Below are positions 45,780 to 57,662 of a DNA stretch of 64,000 bases, piece by piece; position 1 is the stretch's first letter; the number at the start of each line of letters is the position of its first letter. The DNA comes from Dactylorhiza incarnata (lineage: Eukaryota; Streptophyta; Magnoliopsida; Asparagales; Orchidaceae). The notes beneath the pieces are model-generated. The model ran no database searches and had not been told where the DNA came from. It was given only the letters and a program-made list of their open reading frames with translations. The stretch covers positions 310,001-374,000 of the forward strand of contig JAWHQI010000065.1 in the NCBI GenBank assembly GCA_033032865.1. The letters are read 5' to 3'. The position numbers were made by a program, and so were the translations under genes.

Positions 45780-46027
45780 AGCGAGTCCTATCCAAATGGA
45801 TATGCGGGAAATAAATGCGTGACGAGTCCTATCCAAATGGATAGGCGGGAAATAAATGTGTGACGAGTCCTATCCAAATGGATAGGCGGGAAATAAATGC
45901 GTGACGAGTCCTATCCAAATGGATAAGCGGGAAATAAATGCGTGACGAGTCCTATCCAAATGGATAGGCGGGAAATAAATGTGTGACGAGTCCTATCCAA
46001 ATGGATAGGCGGGAAATAAATGCGTGA
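45780..46027. repeat. 41-bp tandem array in Athila 3' LTR, about six copies
   Basis: The unit is GAGTCCTATCCAAATGGATA plus GGCGGGAAATAAATGCGTGAC, period 41 (45782, 45823). Each unit contains the near-palindrome TATCCA-AA-TGGATA. A matching array is in the 5' LTR. Confidence 0.93.
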
Positions 46028-46626
46028 TGGAAATGAAAGCTAAGCTATTGAATTACAAAAAAGGCGCAAAATTTATCCACCTACACACACACACACACTT
46101 ACTTTAATTGAAATCTAAGTTAAAGAAAACAAAAATTAACTCATACACTCACACACACAACATAAATGAAACTAAGTTAAAAGAAAATAAAATCTATTCT
46201 CCTACACTCACACACACTAATAACAAAATGAAACTAAAATAAAAACAATTTACTCTCATACACTCACACACACTTACTAAAAAAAGAAAAAGAAAATAAA
46301 AACAACAAACCAAAACAAAAAACAATTTAATCTCCTACACACACACACACACTTACATAAAGAAGAAAAAAAGAAAAAAGAAAAATAAAAGAAAGAGAAA
46401 ACAAAAAATAAGTTACCACAATAAGAACAAAGAAGAACATATATTCATATATATATAAAAAAGGAGATTACCACTTTTACAAAAAAGCTTAAATAGGAGG
46501 AGAAAGAGCCCAAACAAGGGCTTAGAAAAACACCTAAACAAGCTCTCACAAACACTCAAATACTCACAAGACCGACCCTTATTTAGGTTCTAAAACATGA
46601 ACCTTTTAAAATAAGAAAAGCATCCC

Positions 46627-46635
46627 TTATTTATA
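46627..46635 (-). promoter_or_regulatory. TATA box of the Athila LTR (3' copy)
   Basis: TATAAATAA on the minus strand, followed by GGG. The same sequence stands in the 5' LTR near 57274, where it would start the element's RNA. Confidence 0.55.
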
Positions 46636-46922
46636 GACAAAAACAAGGGCTGCACATAGCAAAAAAAAGGATATTTGGAAGGCTTCTAGAAGACTAGCTG
46701 GCTGCAGGAATTGAGAGTAGCAAAATTTGTTTTGAGTGCTAAGGGGTGCGGTTAGCAGGGTAGCATTTGGCTGCTTCTAGAAGGCTAGCTGGAGGTTGGC
46801 GCGGGCAGCAGGGCGGGCAGTCAGCAGAGCTGGCGCGGGCATGGGCGCGGGCAGCAGGGCGGCGGGCAGCAGGGCGGGCACGGGCGCGGGCAGCAGGGCT
46901 GGATTTAATCCAGCAAAAATAT

Positions 46923-46996
46923 GCGCCCGCCCGGATTCGAACCCAGGTCGGCTGCGCGGTTAGCAAAGTGCTGAACCAATGAGACAAGTGGCTCCT
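46923..46996 (-). other. tRNA-like segment inside the Athila 3' LTR
   Basis: On the minus strand it has a good B box (GGTTCGAATCC at 46933-46943) and an A-box-like TGTCTCATTGG about 43 bases upstream, the spacing of a tRNA. The acceptor ends do not pair, so it is not a working tRNA. It could be the head of a tRNA-derived SINE absorbed into the LTR. Confidence 0.55.
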
Positions 46997-47634
46997 TCAA
47001 CATACATAGAGCAATAATTATACTTATTATAGTTACACAGATATTTTTATTTTTTAATTTTATTTTCATTTAATTTACATAGTCATTTATATGTTTAAAT
47101 TTAATATATATATATATATATATAACTATTATTATTTACATTTTATATACTATACATATATATTTATACGTATACATATATTATACATATATGTATTTTA
47201 TTATAATTATGATATATTTATTATTCATTATTATTATGTTATTAATATACAATACTACTATATTATTATATATATATATATTTTTCTCATCCTATTTATC
47301 TATCATGCATATTATTTTTATATTATTTATATTATTATTACTAGTTTTCATTTATATTTACATATAAGTATATGGTTATTTATTATACTTATTATTTACA
47401 TACATATAACTATTTTATTTATATTATATATTATATATATATATTTTTTATATTTATAATAAATTTATTATACAATAATATTTCAAAATTTTATTCTCTT
47501 ATATATATAATTACTTATTTTTGCAAAAGAAAAAAAGAAGTGATTATTTTAATGATTTAAAAGCAATATGTACAAAATTACCCAAAATTAGGCTAGAAAT
47601 GATACTAAAAATATGCATAATTTGTTATTCATCA

Positions 47635-47650
47635 AACACCCCCATACTTA
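47635..47650 (-). other. Polypurine tract of the young Athila
   Basis: Minus-strand TAAGTATGGGGGTGTT followed by the LTR start TGATGAATAAC. Typical Athila composition. Confidence 0.85.
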
Positions 47651-49631
47651 AGCTTTTGCTATTCCAGAGCAAAAGTAAGGGATACCTATAAGACGTTTAA
47701 TAAAATTTCTAATTTACTAAAGTTTTTATTAAATCAAAAGTAAGATCGAAATAAATTTAGGGTATTTAAAGAGGTAAGTCCAAAACTATGAAAGTAATTT
47801 AAAAAGAGCGAAGAATTTTTAGCGAGACTTCTAAAGTTAGCTAAATAGCATCGATTATTGCAGTCTTTGGTACTTTTTAATTAGAATAGAATTATATAAA
47901 ACTTTAACCTTTTTAAAGAAAGTTTTTAAGAATAAATAAAGCCTACTAATTATGCTCTCCCAAATTTTTTTAAATTAAAATCTAGGTACAATTTTATTGG
48001 CTAAGGGGTAGGGAAAAAAAGGTAGCCTTGGCAAAAAGAAGAGTGCTTGGATTTAAGGGTGATGGACTTTATCCTCTCACCCCACCTTTCTGGTGGTTTT
48101 GCTTTGATTCCCAGCGTTGGTTTACGCGGGAGAATTGAAATCTTTTCTAATTTTAACCCAATGCCCGTGTTTACGGAATTTTATTTTTTTTATTCTCATT
48201 GACACGGGATTTCTTTTAACAATATTGGGTGTCTGTGTTTACGGAATCTTTTTATTCCCATTGACACAGGATTTCTTTTAAAACTCCTACTTTTATTATT
48301 TTTATGCCAAGCTAAGGGGTGTTTATAAGGGGGGTTTCAAGAGAAATTCAAGATTAATAAAAAAAGATTTTTGAGAGCAAGTTTAGTAGATTAAAAACAT
48401 TCCTAAAGTTTCACAAGTTTAGAGTAAGAATAATTGAATCTAAAGATGGTTTGCCAATATAATACAAAAAGGAATCTATTTAGGGTAAACCGAGGTAGTG
48501 CTAAAAATTATGTTCTCAAATTAAATTAAGATCGCAAGATTTTCTTTACTACTGAAAATTCCTCGATTTAAATTTTTCAAACTATGAAATAAATAAAATT
48601 GTTTTAGCAAATCATAAATAATGAAAAATGCTTAAAGATAAAACTAACCTAGCCTTGGAAATAACAAAAAGCTAAGTAGGGGTTTTATTTTATTTTTGGA
48701 TTTTTTTGATAAGTTTTTCAAATATATATATATATATTTTTTTTGAGTTTTTAAGATATGATATTTTTGGGATTTTTGATTTTCTTTATAACAAAATGCA
48801 TACATAAATACTAAAAAAAGGAAGAAGAAAATTAAGAAAAGTAAAAATACATACAAAATATTTTTTATTTTTTCTAAGAAATTTTTTTCATCATATATTT
48901 TTTGATTTTTTAATTTTGTTAAAAATATGTACATTAATAGAGAAAAAAAGGAAAAGAAAAGAAAAAAGAGAAGGAAAAACATTTTTGGTGTTATGACAAA
49001 ACGAGTTTTGTTATAACAAATTTTTAAGTGCATTTTTCATCATCATTTTTTTTATTTTGATTTATAATTATAAATAAGGATTTTTATATACAAATAAAAG
49101 ACATAAACATAAAACATTTATATAAATTTTTTTTTTGTGTTTTTTCTAAGTTAATTAATGATTTTTTTGGATTTTTCATTTGATTTCCTATTTACATAAT
49201 TACTTATTTTTACAAAAAGAAAAAAGAAAAAAGAAAAAAAAGAGGGACAAAGGTGTTGCAACATAATTTTCTTATGTCATAACAAATTTTGTTATGTTAT
49301 AACAAATAAGTTTTATGTTGTAACAAATTTTTCATATAAATTTTTTTTGTTTTTTCTAATATGGGAGGGGCAAAAATAATTACAAAAAGAGGGAAAACAC
49401 GCCCCCATACTTAAAGCCAACATTGTCCCCAATGTTGAAGTTAAGTGTGAGGAACGAAAATATTTACAAAAAATGTGAAGATTTAATAGAAAAAAAATAT
49501 ATACAAGAATAGTTACAAATAAAAAGGAACGCGTTGGCGGGGTACGATCTTTTTAGAGGTGGGGGAGGGGTATGGAATTTAGCTTCCCTCCCAGTTGATC
49601 CCCCGCGTGGTAGAGTTTTAGTCGGTGACCG
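47651..49631 (-). other. 3' untranslated region of the young Athila, no envelope-like gene
   Basis: About 2 kb, very A/T-rich. Many Athila elements carry an envelope-like frame here; I see none. The longest frame (48644-49033) is Phe/Lys-rich low complexity without known motifs. TTGTTATAACAAA-like palindromes occur at 49009-49020 and 49270-49330. A 60-bp unit with GTGTTTACGGAAT and CATTGACAC is doubled at 48170-48290. Confidence 0.75.
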
Positions 49632-52600
49632 TTAACTTTTAAGTCGCCTTTTTTTCGGGTGGGTTATAAGGACGGTCCCGTATGGCCAAACCTCTTTCAC
49701 TTGAAAGGGGTCGGACCAACGGAATTTTAGTTTCCCCAGAAAAAGACAAAGACGTGAATTATATAGGAGGACGAGATCGCCCGGCGCAAATGATTTTGGA
49801 AATTTAATTTTTCGGTCGTGGTAAAATTTAGAGCGTTCCTTATAAAATTTATTACTCTCGTAGGCGTTCGCACGCCATTCATCGAGTTCGTTTAATTGGA
49901 ATTTCCGGTTTTCGGCGGTTAAATTATGATCGAGATTTAAAAGTTTTAACGCCCAAAAAGCACGGTGCTCTAATTCTATGGGCAAATGGCACGCCTTGCC
50001 GTAGATTAATCGATAAGGCGTACAACCGATTGCGGTCTTGTACGTCGTACGATATGCCCACAACGCGTCGTCTAATTTAATTGCCCAATCCTTCCTATTA
50101 GTGGAAACGGTTTTTTTTAATATTCGCTTAATTTCTCGATTTACTACCTCCGCTTGGCCGCTCGTTTGGGGGTGATAGGCGGTGGCGAGCTTATGCGTAA
50201 CGCCATATTTGGTTAATGTTTTTGCAAACTGGGCGTTGCAAAAGTGCGTACCCCTATCACTAACTATCGCACGGGGCGTACCGAAGCGAGAAAATAATTT
50301 TTTTAGGAATTTGACGACGACTCTCGCATCGTTGGTGGGGAGAGCTTGCGCTTCTGCCCACCGAGATACGTAGTCGACCGCCACTAAAATGTAGCGATTT
50401 GTATATGAAGGAGGTAGGGAGCCTATGAAATCTATGCCCCATAAATCGAAAATCTCGCATTCTAAATAAAAATTTTGGGCCATCTCGTCGCGACGAGAGA
50501 TGTTACCCGACCGTTGACAGCTATCGCATGCGCTCACAAAAGTGTGAGCGTCTTTAAAGAGAGCGGCCCAATAAAAGCCCGCCTCCAGCGCCTTCTGCGC
50601 GGTCCGGTTGGCTTGATAATGCCCCCCGGCCGGCCCCTCGTGGCAGTGCCGCAATATTTGTGCACCCTCCTCGCTCGAAACGCATCTTCGCACGACTTGG
50701 TCCGCGCAGACGCGAAATAGGAAAGGATCCTCCCAAAAGTAGTTTTTCAAATAGGAAAAGAATTTCTTCTTTTGCTGTTCTGAAAAGTCCTTCGGAAGCA
50801 CCCGCGCAACTAAATAGTTGGCGTAGTCCGCGAACCAAGGTGTGGGAGAAGTTTTTAAATTATTTAAAGTTAAAAGACGCTCCTCGGGAAATCGATCATC
50901 AATTTCCGGTTCGAAGAGCGCTTCCGCGATCGGGCGCTCTAAACGAGAGAGGTGGTCGGCCGCTAAATTTTCGGCCCCCTTCTTATCCCGGATCTCTAAA
51001 TTGAATTCTTGTAATAGGAGGATCCATCGAAGAAGGCGGGGCTTAGCATCCATTTTTTCTAATAAATATTTAAGTGCGGAGTGGTCGGTAAATATTATAA
51101 TTTTAGAAAGCGTGACGTAGGGCCTAAACTTATCTATGGCGAATACGACGGCAAGGAGTTCCTTTTCCGTTGTCGTGTAATTAGCATGTGCGGCCGTGAG
51201 CGTGCGGGACGCGTAGTAGATAGGATGAAAATATTTACTTACGCGTTGGCCTAATACGGCCCCTACCGCTATATCGCTCGCGTCGCACATAATCTCAAAC
51301 GGAAGGGTCCAATAGGGCGCCACCAGAATGGGAGAATGGATAAGTTTATTTTTTATGGCATTGAATGCCTCTACGCACGCGCTATCAAAAATGAATGGAG
51401 ATTCTTTCTCCAGGAGGTGGGTTAGCGGTTTTGTTATTTTGGAAAATTTTTGAATAAACCGCATATAGAAACCCGCGTGGCCAAGAAAACTACGAATTGA
51501 TTTTATATTTGAGGGCGCGGGGAGTTTTTCAATTATTTCGACCTTGGCCTTGTCGACCTCCATCCCTCTTTCAGAAATTTTGTGGTCGAGAACTAAGCCT
51601 TCTCGAACCATGAAATTACACTTTTCCCAGTTTAAAACCAGGTTCGTGTCTTCGCATCGTTGAAGGACTCGATCTAAATTTTGGAGGCAGTTTTGGAAGG
51701 AGCTTCCAAAAACCGAGAAGTCATCCATAAAGACTTCCATAATATCCTTTACGAGCTCTCCAAATATCGCTAGCATACATCGTTGAAATGTAGCTGGCGC
51801 GTTGCAGAGGCCGAATGGCATCCTTCGGTACGCGAAGGTACCGAAGGGGCGCGTAAAGGTTGTTTTCTCCTGATCTTCGGGGGAGATTGGAATTTGTAAA
51901 AATCCCGATAGACCGTCGAGAAAACAATAATAAGGATGACCCGATAGTCGCTCCAAAATTTGATCGATAAACGGTAACGGAAAGTGGTCTTTGCGGGTGG
52001 CATCATTTAATTTTCGGTAATCGATGCACACCCTCCAACCCGTAACAGTACGGGTTGGAATTAATTCGTTATGTTGATTTGCCACTACCGTTAGACCGCC
52101 CTTTTTAGGCACGACATGAATGGGACTAACCCACATGCTGTCGGATATAGGGTAGATAATCCCCGCATCCATTAATTTTATTACTTCAGCCTTAACGACC
52201 TCCCGCATATTTGGGTTTAGTCGTCGCTGAGGCTGGATGGTTTTGCGGGAATTATCTTCTAAGAAGATTTTGTACGTGCAAAAAGAGGGATTTATCCCCC
52301 TAATATCGGAAATCTGCCATGCAATCGCATGGCGATGCGTGGACAAAACTTTAACTAGTTCAGAAGTTTCCGAATTAGATAAAGAAGACGAAATAATAAC
52401 CGGGAGTTTTAAGTCTGCGGCGAGAAAAGCGTATTTTAAATGATCGGGGAGTGGCTTAAGCTCCAAGACCGGGGGTTCTTCGTAAGAAGTTGTGATTTTT
52501 AAATTTTTAGAATTAAAAGACTCGAAAGGTGAATCTGGCGGTAGCTCGTCCAAAGGGGCGAGGTCCGCCAAATCCGGATCGTCTAAAGTTAAAGCGAGTA

Positions 52601-54209
52601 ATTCTGCAAGCGAAGAACATTCATCCTCGAACGCGGATTCTAAGTGAAAGCAGGAATCATCGTTCGATAAAGAGTTTCGCATCGAGGGATTAATAAGAAG
52701 GGTAACTTCGTCGTCCCCTACCCGAAGGAGGAGGCGACCGTTACTCACATCAATTAATGCGCGGGAGGTCGCGAGGAAAGGGCGACCGAGGATAATTGGC
52801 ACCTCGGCGTCCTCCTCGATGTCGAGGATGACGAAGTCTACCGGGAAGATAAACTTGTCAACCTTGACCAGAACGTCCTCCACTACCCCGATAGGATATT
52901 TTATCGAGCGATCCGCGAGTTGGATGCTCATTTTTGTTGGGGTGGGAACACCCAAATCTAGTTTTTTAAAGAGGGAGAAGGGCATCAAATTGATGCTCGC
53001 TCCCAGGTCCGCTATGGCGTACTTTATTAATAAATTGCCGAATAGGCACGGGATGGAAAACCTTCCCGGATCGTTTAGCTTAGGCGGTAATTTATTAAGT
53101 AGGACCGCCGAGCATTCCGCATTTAAGGAAACACGCAAAATACCCTCGAGCTTCTTTTTATTAGAAAGGAGCTCCTTAAGGTATTTCGCATATTTCGGCA
53201 TTTGTGAGAGTGCCTCGTAGAAGGGGACGTTAATTTGAATTTGTTTAAATATTTGTAAAAACTTTTTGTAATGTTCGTCCTCCTTCTCTTTATTAAATTT
53301 TGCGGGGTACGGAATTTGCGGGCTCGAGACGCCCGGCGCTAATATTTTTTCCGTATTTACTAAAATAAAAGACGAGGGTGCAGGGGTCGGAGGCGAAACA
53401 GTTACCTGATGCTCAACCCACAATGGGGAGTCGACCTCCTTGCCGCTGCGAAGGGTAATGGCGTGGGCATTTTCACGCGGGTTCTGCTCCGAGTTCCCAG
53501 GTAGTGCTCCAAGTGGCCGCTCGGAGACCATTTTTGCAAGCTGTCCAACCTGCATTTCTAAATTTTTTAGCGATCCGGTTATATTCCGGATATTTGCGTC
53601 GTTGGAAGCCATGTATTTTGCAAAAATCTCCTCGAGCGGAGAAGGTTTTGGAGGAGGAGGCGCAAAACCCTGCTGAAATCCTTGGGGATATCCATGCGGA
53701 AATCCTTGCGGGATCGCAGGTGGAGGGCGCTGCGCATTATTTGGGTTACTCCAGGAGAAGTTCGGGTCGCTCCTCCAACCCGGGTTATAGTTATTACTAT
53801 ATGGGTTGAAGGGCGCCCGCACTTGATTGCCCACGTAATCCACCGATTCCTCGCTTAAATTATTGTTATTATTAAGATTATTATTATTATTATTATTATG
53901 AGTATTAAAATTATTATTAGGATTATTAAAATTATTATTAGGATTATTAGGATTATTAGCCCAAGCGGATGTGGAGGAGGAAGCAGTCATCTCCGCCACT
54001 TGCTTACTTAGCCGCTCTACCTGCGAGGCTAAGTGAGTAGTGGCATCCACTTCAAAAATCCCAGCCGATTTAGGACGCGACCTTGGCACGTTCCACTGGT
54101 ATGTGTTCATGGTCATTTCTTCGATCAGAGTTTGAGCGGCCTCCGGGGTTTTGTTGTTTAACGTTCCCCCGGCGGCTGCGTCGATCATCTGTCTCGTTGA
54201 GAAATTCAA
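49632..54209 (-). CDS. Athila gag-pol: gag C-terminus, protease, reverse transcriptase, RNase H, integrase (1525 aa open)
   Basis: Long open part of the 1755-codon polyprotein. The first Met here is internal (codon 230 of the full frame). Residues 80-120 are an Asn-rich linker. Protease DLGAS has its Asp at 401. Reverse transcriptase runs about 640-860 with VFMDDFSVF (DD at 829-830). RNase H has D976 (CDAS), E1016 (TEKELLAV), D1042 (TDHSALKYL) and D1085. Integrase zinc residues are H1190, H1197, C1228 and C1231; the catalytic triad is D1260 (WGIDF), D1318 (VSDRG) and E1354. The frame ends in KKRRLKS. No chromodomain is present, as expected for Athila. All key residues seen are kept. Confidence 0.95.
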   Translation of the reverse strand: MNFSTRQMIDAAAGGTLNNKTPEAAQTLIEEMTMNTYQWNVPRSRPKSAGIFEVDATTHLASQVERLSKQVAEMTASSSTSAWANNPNNPNNNFNNPNNNFNTHNNNNNNNLNNNNNLSEESVDYVGNQVRAPFNPYSNNYNPGWRSDPNFSWSNPNNAQRPPPAIPQGFPHGYPQGFQQGFAPPPPKPSPLEEIFAKYMASNDANIRNITGSLKNLEMQVGQLAKMVSERPLGALPGNSEQNPRENAHAITLRSGKEVDSPLWVEHQVTVSPPTPAPSSFILVNTEKILAPGVSSPQIPYPAKFNKEKEDEHYKKFLQIFKQIQINVPFYEALSQMPKYAKYLKELLSNKKKLEGILRVSLNAECSAVLLNKLPPKLNDPGRFSIPCLFGNLLIKYAIADLGASINLMPFSLFKKLDLGVPTPTKMSIQLADRSIKYPIGVVEDVLVKVDKFIFPVDFVILDIEEDAEVPIILGRPFLATSRALIDVSNGRLLLRVGDDEVTLLINPSMRNSLSNDDSCFHLESAFEDECSSLAELLALTLDDPDLADLAPLDELPPDSPFESFNSKNLKITTSYEEPPVLELKPLPDHLKYAFLAADLKLPVIISSSLSNSETSELVKVLSTHRHAIAWQISDIRGINPSFCTYKIFLEDNSRKTIQPQRRLNPNMREVVKAEVIKLMDAGIIYPISDSMWVSPIHVVPKKGGLTVVANQHNELIPTRTVTGWRVCIDYRKLNDATRKDHFPLPFIDQILERLSGHPYYCFLDGLSGFLQIPISPEDQEKTTFTRPFGTFAYRRMPFGLCNAPATFQRCMLAIFGELVKDIMEVFMDDFSVFGSSFQNCLQNLDRVLQRCEDTNLVLNWEKCNFMVREGLVLDHKISERGMEVDKAKVEIIEKLPAPSNIKSIRSFLGHAGFYMRFIQKFSKITKPLTHLLEKESPFIFDSACVEAFNAIKNKLIHSPILVAPYWTLPFEIMCDASDIAVGAVLGQRVSKYFHPIYYASRTLTAAHANYTTTEKELLAVVFAIDKFRPYVTLSKIIIFTDHSALKYLLEKMDAKPRLLRWILLLQEFNLEIRDKKGAENLAADHLSRLERPIAEALFEPEIDDRFPEERLLTLNNLKTSPTPWFADYANYLVARVLPKDFSEQQKKKFFSYLKNYFWEDPFLFRVCADQVVRRCVSSEEGAQILRHCHEGPAGGHYQANRTAQKALEAGFYWAALFKDAHTFVSACDSCQRSGNISRRDEMAQNFYLECEIFDLWGIDFIGSLPPSYTNRYILVAVDYVSRWAEAQALPTNDARVVVKFLKKLFSRFGTPRAIVSDRGTHFCNAQFAKTLTKYGVTHKLATAYHPQTSGQAEVVNREIKRILKKTVSTNRKDWAIKLDDALWAYRTTYKTAIGCTPYRLIYGKACHLPIELEHRAFWALKLLNLDHNLTAENRKFQLNELDEWRANAYESNKFYKERSKFYHDRKIKFPKSFAPGDLVLLYNSRLCLFLGKLKFRWSDPFQVKEVWPYGTVLITHPKKRRLKS

Positions 54210-54896
54210 GCCGTTATAGAACGTTTGTACCTGTAGCCAAGTTGGTAGCGCGTGATGAGGACACCTACGCAGGCATTCCTTAAACCGCTCCCAAGTCTCG
54301 TAGAGAGACTCGGAATCGAATTGAATGAAGGAGGATATATCCGTGCGTAATTTAGCGGTTTTTTACGGAGGAAAATATTTAGTTAGAAAATTTTCCGTCA
54401 ATTCGGCCCACGTGGTTATGGACCCTCTCGGAAGAGAAGTCAACCACGATTTAGCCTTTGTCCGCGGGGAAAAGGGAAATAAGCGCAAGCGAATGGCGTC
54501 ATCGCTGACGCCATTAATCTTGAAGGTGTCGCAAATTTCTAAAAATTTTGAAAGGTGTTGGTTTGGGTCCTCATCTGGCAAACCGTCGAACTGAATCGAC
54601 TGTTGTACCATTTGGATTATACTGGATTTGATTTCAAAATTATTATTAGCTACCGCGGGGCGGATGACGCTCGATCCTGTATCCTCTAAATTTGGCCTAG
54701 CATAATAGGCCATGGTCCGCTGTGGGGCCGCATTTAGATTAGGATCGCCCATCACACCTATATGTATATCGCCGACGGATTCTTCGGGATCTATTTGTAG
54801 ATTTTGATTACGAGATCGGCGGCGTTCGTGAAACGTGCGCTCGATTTCGGGATCAAAAGATAAAGTCGGATTATCCGAAGATTCACCTCAGGTCAT
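54210..54896 (-). pseudogene. Athila gag N-terminal part with two in-frame stops
   Basis: Same frame as the pol part, starting at ATG 54896. Codon 3 is TGA (54890-54888); the relic at 38138 has CGA there, so a C-to-T change at a CpG is the likely cause. A second stop, TAA, stands at 54365-54363, just after FLTKYFPP; the relic has a sense codon (GCC) in its place. Otherwise the gag core is complete: APQRTMAYYARPNLEDTG, FDGLPDEDPNQHLSKFLEI, RTKAKSWLTSLPRGSITTW, then, after the [20 protein letters not shown]. Without read-through or re-initiation, capsid and pol could not be made from the normal start. Confidence 0.92.
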
Positions 54897-55401
54897 ACAC
54901 TATTATTTAATTAATTTTTTTTTTGGAAGAAAAAGTTTTCTTTTTATAGATTTTTTTTTGATGTTTTTGTTTTGGAAATATTTTTACAAGGAAGAAAAAG
55001 AAGGAAAGAAAGAAAGAGGGGGAAATATATTTTTTTGATTTTCTTTTCGTAAGTAGAAAATATCGCTATATATATTTTTTTTGGGTAATTTTTAAGGTTT
55101 TGTTTTGTTTGGTTTTATATGAACATATATATGTATGTTTGTAAATATATATACAAAAGGTTTATAATTGCAAAAGGTTTTAAACTCTGCAAATATGTGT
55201 TTATAAGAGGGAAAGTAAAAAAAAAGAAAAGAGATATATCAATATTTTTTGAAGATTTAGGATTTTTCTTTTTCTTAGATAGGTTTTTTTTTCTTAATTA
55301 ATTTTTTTGTTTTTAAGATGAAAGTAAAATATATAATTGATAGAGAGGTGAAATATAAGATAAAATTAATAGCGTTTCCTATTTCAAAATAACGATACAA
55401 G

Positions 55402-55487
55402 TCCCCGGCAACGTCGTTGTAGTATAGTGGTGAGTATTCCCGCCTGTCACGCGGGTGACCCGGGTTCGATCCCCGGCAACGGCGCCA
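55402..55487 (-). other. Expanded primer-binding site of the young Athila (tRNA-Asp)
   Basis: Reading the minus strand from the LTR: TGGCGCCGTTGCCGGGGATC is the standard Athila primer site, but complementarity continues through the whole tRNA. A second GTTGCCGGGGA then follows (55412-55402). The normal site is about 18 nt; here it is 75 nt plus the partial repeat. Six bases separate it from the LTR. Confidence 0.9.
55413..55484 (+). tRNA. tRNA-Asp(GTC)-identical sequence captured at the Athila primer site
   Basis: A complete 72-nt tRNA-Asp: acceptor GTCGTTG pairing with CAACGGC, A box TAGTATAGTGG, anticodon loop CTGTCAC with GTC, T loop GGTTCGATCCC and discriminator G at 55484. CCA follows at 55485-55487. 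Nuclear tRNA genes do not encode CCA, so the source was probably a mature tRNA. It lies exactly at the primer site, antisense to the element. A T6 run 16 bases downstream (55501-55506) could end Pol III transcription, so the copy might be transcribed (inference). Confidence 0.9.
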
Positions 55488-56426
55488 AAAACTTGATAGA
55501 TTTTTTAGATTTAAAAGCTAAATTAAAGTAAAGCCTTTCTTTCTTCTTTTATTAGAATTCGGTGGAGTTTTCGAAGAGTCCCGCGAGTAATTCTACTTCG
55601 AAAAATTACCCGTTATCCTATCGAAAGATAGAAGTAACGGTCTTTTCCTCTTTCGAAATATCGACGATTACTCTTTGGCCGCGTCGCCAAAAGCTAAGTA
55701 GAGGTTTTGAAAGGCTTATGTTGAAATGAAAGTTGAAAGCGTTTTGAATATGTTATGTTGTTGCAACAATTTATGAGTTGTTGCAACAATTTTGTAAATG
55801 ATAGTTTCCTTTTTAAAATCTCTTTTACCTTGAGCTAGTTGCAACAACCAAAGATTTGTTGCAACAATTTTCTAAGTGTTTTTTTAAAGAGTTTTAATTT
55901 GCTTTTGAGAGAAAGCTTTTGGGTTTATATAATTATCCGGACTAAAATCAATAAAGGCAAGTGGACCTTATCGATAGCAGTATAGGATATTTCTTTTGAA
56001 ATATCAAGGTCGTATTTTTCCAAGGTCGTATCGATTATTTCTACTTCTTAGGAGCGCGCTATTATTTTATCGAAAAGAGATTTGAATTGATTTTTATAGC
56101 TTTGTAGAAAAACTAATGACGAAAATTAAGGTTGGCGTGCGTTTAACGATAATTACGATAAAAAGCGAGAAAGCACGAAAACGTTAATTTAGAAAGTAGT
56201 TTTGCTTAGAATTTTTTAGAGTTTTATAAAGCGATAATGATAACTACGACGATTTTAAGCGATTGAGCGGTTAGCGGAATTAGCAAAAAGCAATTATATT
56301 AAAAAAAACAAAAGACGCACTAATTGAAAACTCACGCACTCTACGGAATTAAAATGAAAGCGGTAAATTGCAGAAATTAAAGAAATGCGATCCCTACCCA
56401 AATAGGTAGAGGGGAAATAAATGCGT

Positions 56427-56674
56427 GAGCGAGTCCTATCCAAATGGGTAGGCGGGAAATAAATGCGTGACGAGTCCTATCCAAATGGATAGGCGGGAAA
56501 TAAATGCGTGACGAGTCCTATCCACATGGATATGCGGGAAATAAATGCGTGACGAGTCCTATCAAAATGGATAGGCGGGAAATAAATGCGTGACGAGTCC
56601 TATCCAAATGGATAGGCGGGAAATAAATGCGTGACGAGTCCTATCCAAATGGATAGGCGGGAAATAAATGCGTG
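56427..56674. repeat. 41-bp tandem array in Athila 5' LTR, about six copies
   Basis: Same unit and copy number as 45780-46027, with a few private changes in single copies. The equal copy number agrees with a recent insertion. Confidence 0.93.
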
Positions 56675-57587
56675 ATGGAAATGAAAGCTAAGCTATTGAA
56701 TTACAAAAAAAACGCAAAAATTATCCACCTACACACACACACACTTACTTTAATTGAAATCTAAGTTAAAGAAAACAAAAATTAACTCATACACTCACAC
56801 ACACAACATAAATGAAACTAAGTTAAAAGAAAATAAAATCTATTCTCCTACACTCACACACACTAATAACAAAATGAAACTAAAATAAAAACAATTTACT
56901 CTCATACACTCACACACACTTACTAAAAAAAGAAAAAGAAAATAAAAACAACAAACCAAAACAAAAAACAATTTAATCTCCTACACACACACACACACTT
57001 ACATAAAGAAGAAAAAAAGAAAAAAGAAAAATAAAAGAAAGAGAAAACAAAAAATAAGTTACCACAATAAGAACAAAGAAGAATATATATTCATATATAT
57101 ATCAAAAAGGAGATTACCACTTTTACAAAAAAGCTTAAATAAGAGGAGAAAGAGCCCAAACAAGGGCTTAGAAAAACACCTAAACAAGCTCTCACAAACA
57201 CTCAAATACTCACAAGACCAACCCTTATTTAGGTTCTAACACATGAACCTTTTAAAATAAGAAAAGCATCCCTTATTTATAGACAAAAACAAGGGCTGCA
57301 CATAGCAAAAAAAAAGGATATTTGGAAGGCTTCTAGAAGACTAGCTGGCTGCAGGAATTGAGAGTAGCAAAATTTGTTTTGAGTGCTAAGGGGTGCGGTT
57401 AGCAGGGTAGCATTTGGCTGCTTCTAGAAGGCTAGCTGGAGGTTGGCGCGGGCAGCAGGGCGGGCAGTCAGCAGAGCTGGCGCGGGCATGGGCGCGGGCA
57501 GCAGGGCGGCGGGCAGCAGAGCTGGCGCGGGCAGCAGGGCGGGCACGGGCGCGGGCAGCAGGGCTGGATTTAATCCAGCAAAAATAT

Positions 57588-57662
57588 GCGCCCGCCCGGA
57601 TTCGAACCCAGGTCGGCTGCGCGGTTAGCAAAGTGCTGAACCAATGAGCCAAGTGGCTCCTT
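57588..57662 (-). other. tRNA-like segment inside the Athila 5' LTR
   Basis: As at 46923-46996 but with a better A box: TGGCTCATTGG (57651-57641) and B box GGTTCGAATCC (57608-57598), 43 bases apart. It could recruit Pol III. Confidence 0.55.

Larger units (their letters stand above)
44846..47634 (-). repeat. 3' LTR of the young Athila (2789 bp)
   Basis: Begins TGATAGATTTTTTAG and ends TTATTCATCA. It contains a run of TTGTTGCAACAA palindromes (45110-45230), a 41-bp tandem array, five CACACA-rich blocks (46080-46360), a TATA box, a G-rich stretch, a tRNA-like segment and a long A/T tract (47090-47470). Confidence 0.95.

Noticed and set aside
47091..47560. Tyr/Ile/Phe-rich frames of 60-120 codons (and their twins at 57755-58021)
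   Set aside because: They lie in an A/T tract of the Athila LTR and reflect TAT/ATA composition. They are present in both LTRs because the LTRs are copies.
48644..49033. 129-residue Phe/Lys-rich frame after Athila pol, as a possible envelope-like protein
   Set aside because: It is hydrophobic only through T-rich low complexity, has no signal peptide followed by a normal ectodomain, and is shorter than known envelope-like frames.
55413..55484. An ordinary genomic tRNA-Asp gene
   Set aside because: It includes CCA, sits exactly at the primer site of an LTR element, and has a primer-site repeat on its far side. A chance gene there is very unlikely, though transcription of it is possible.
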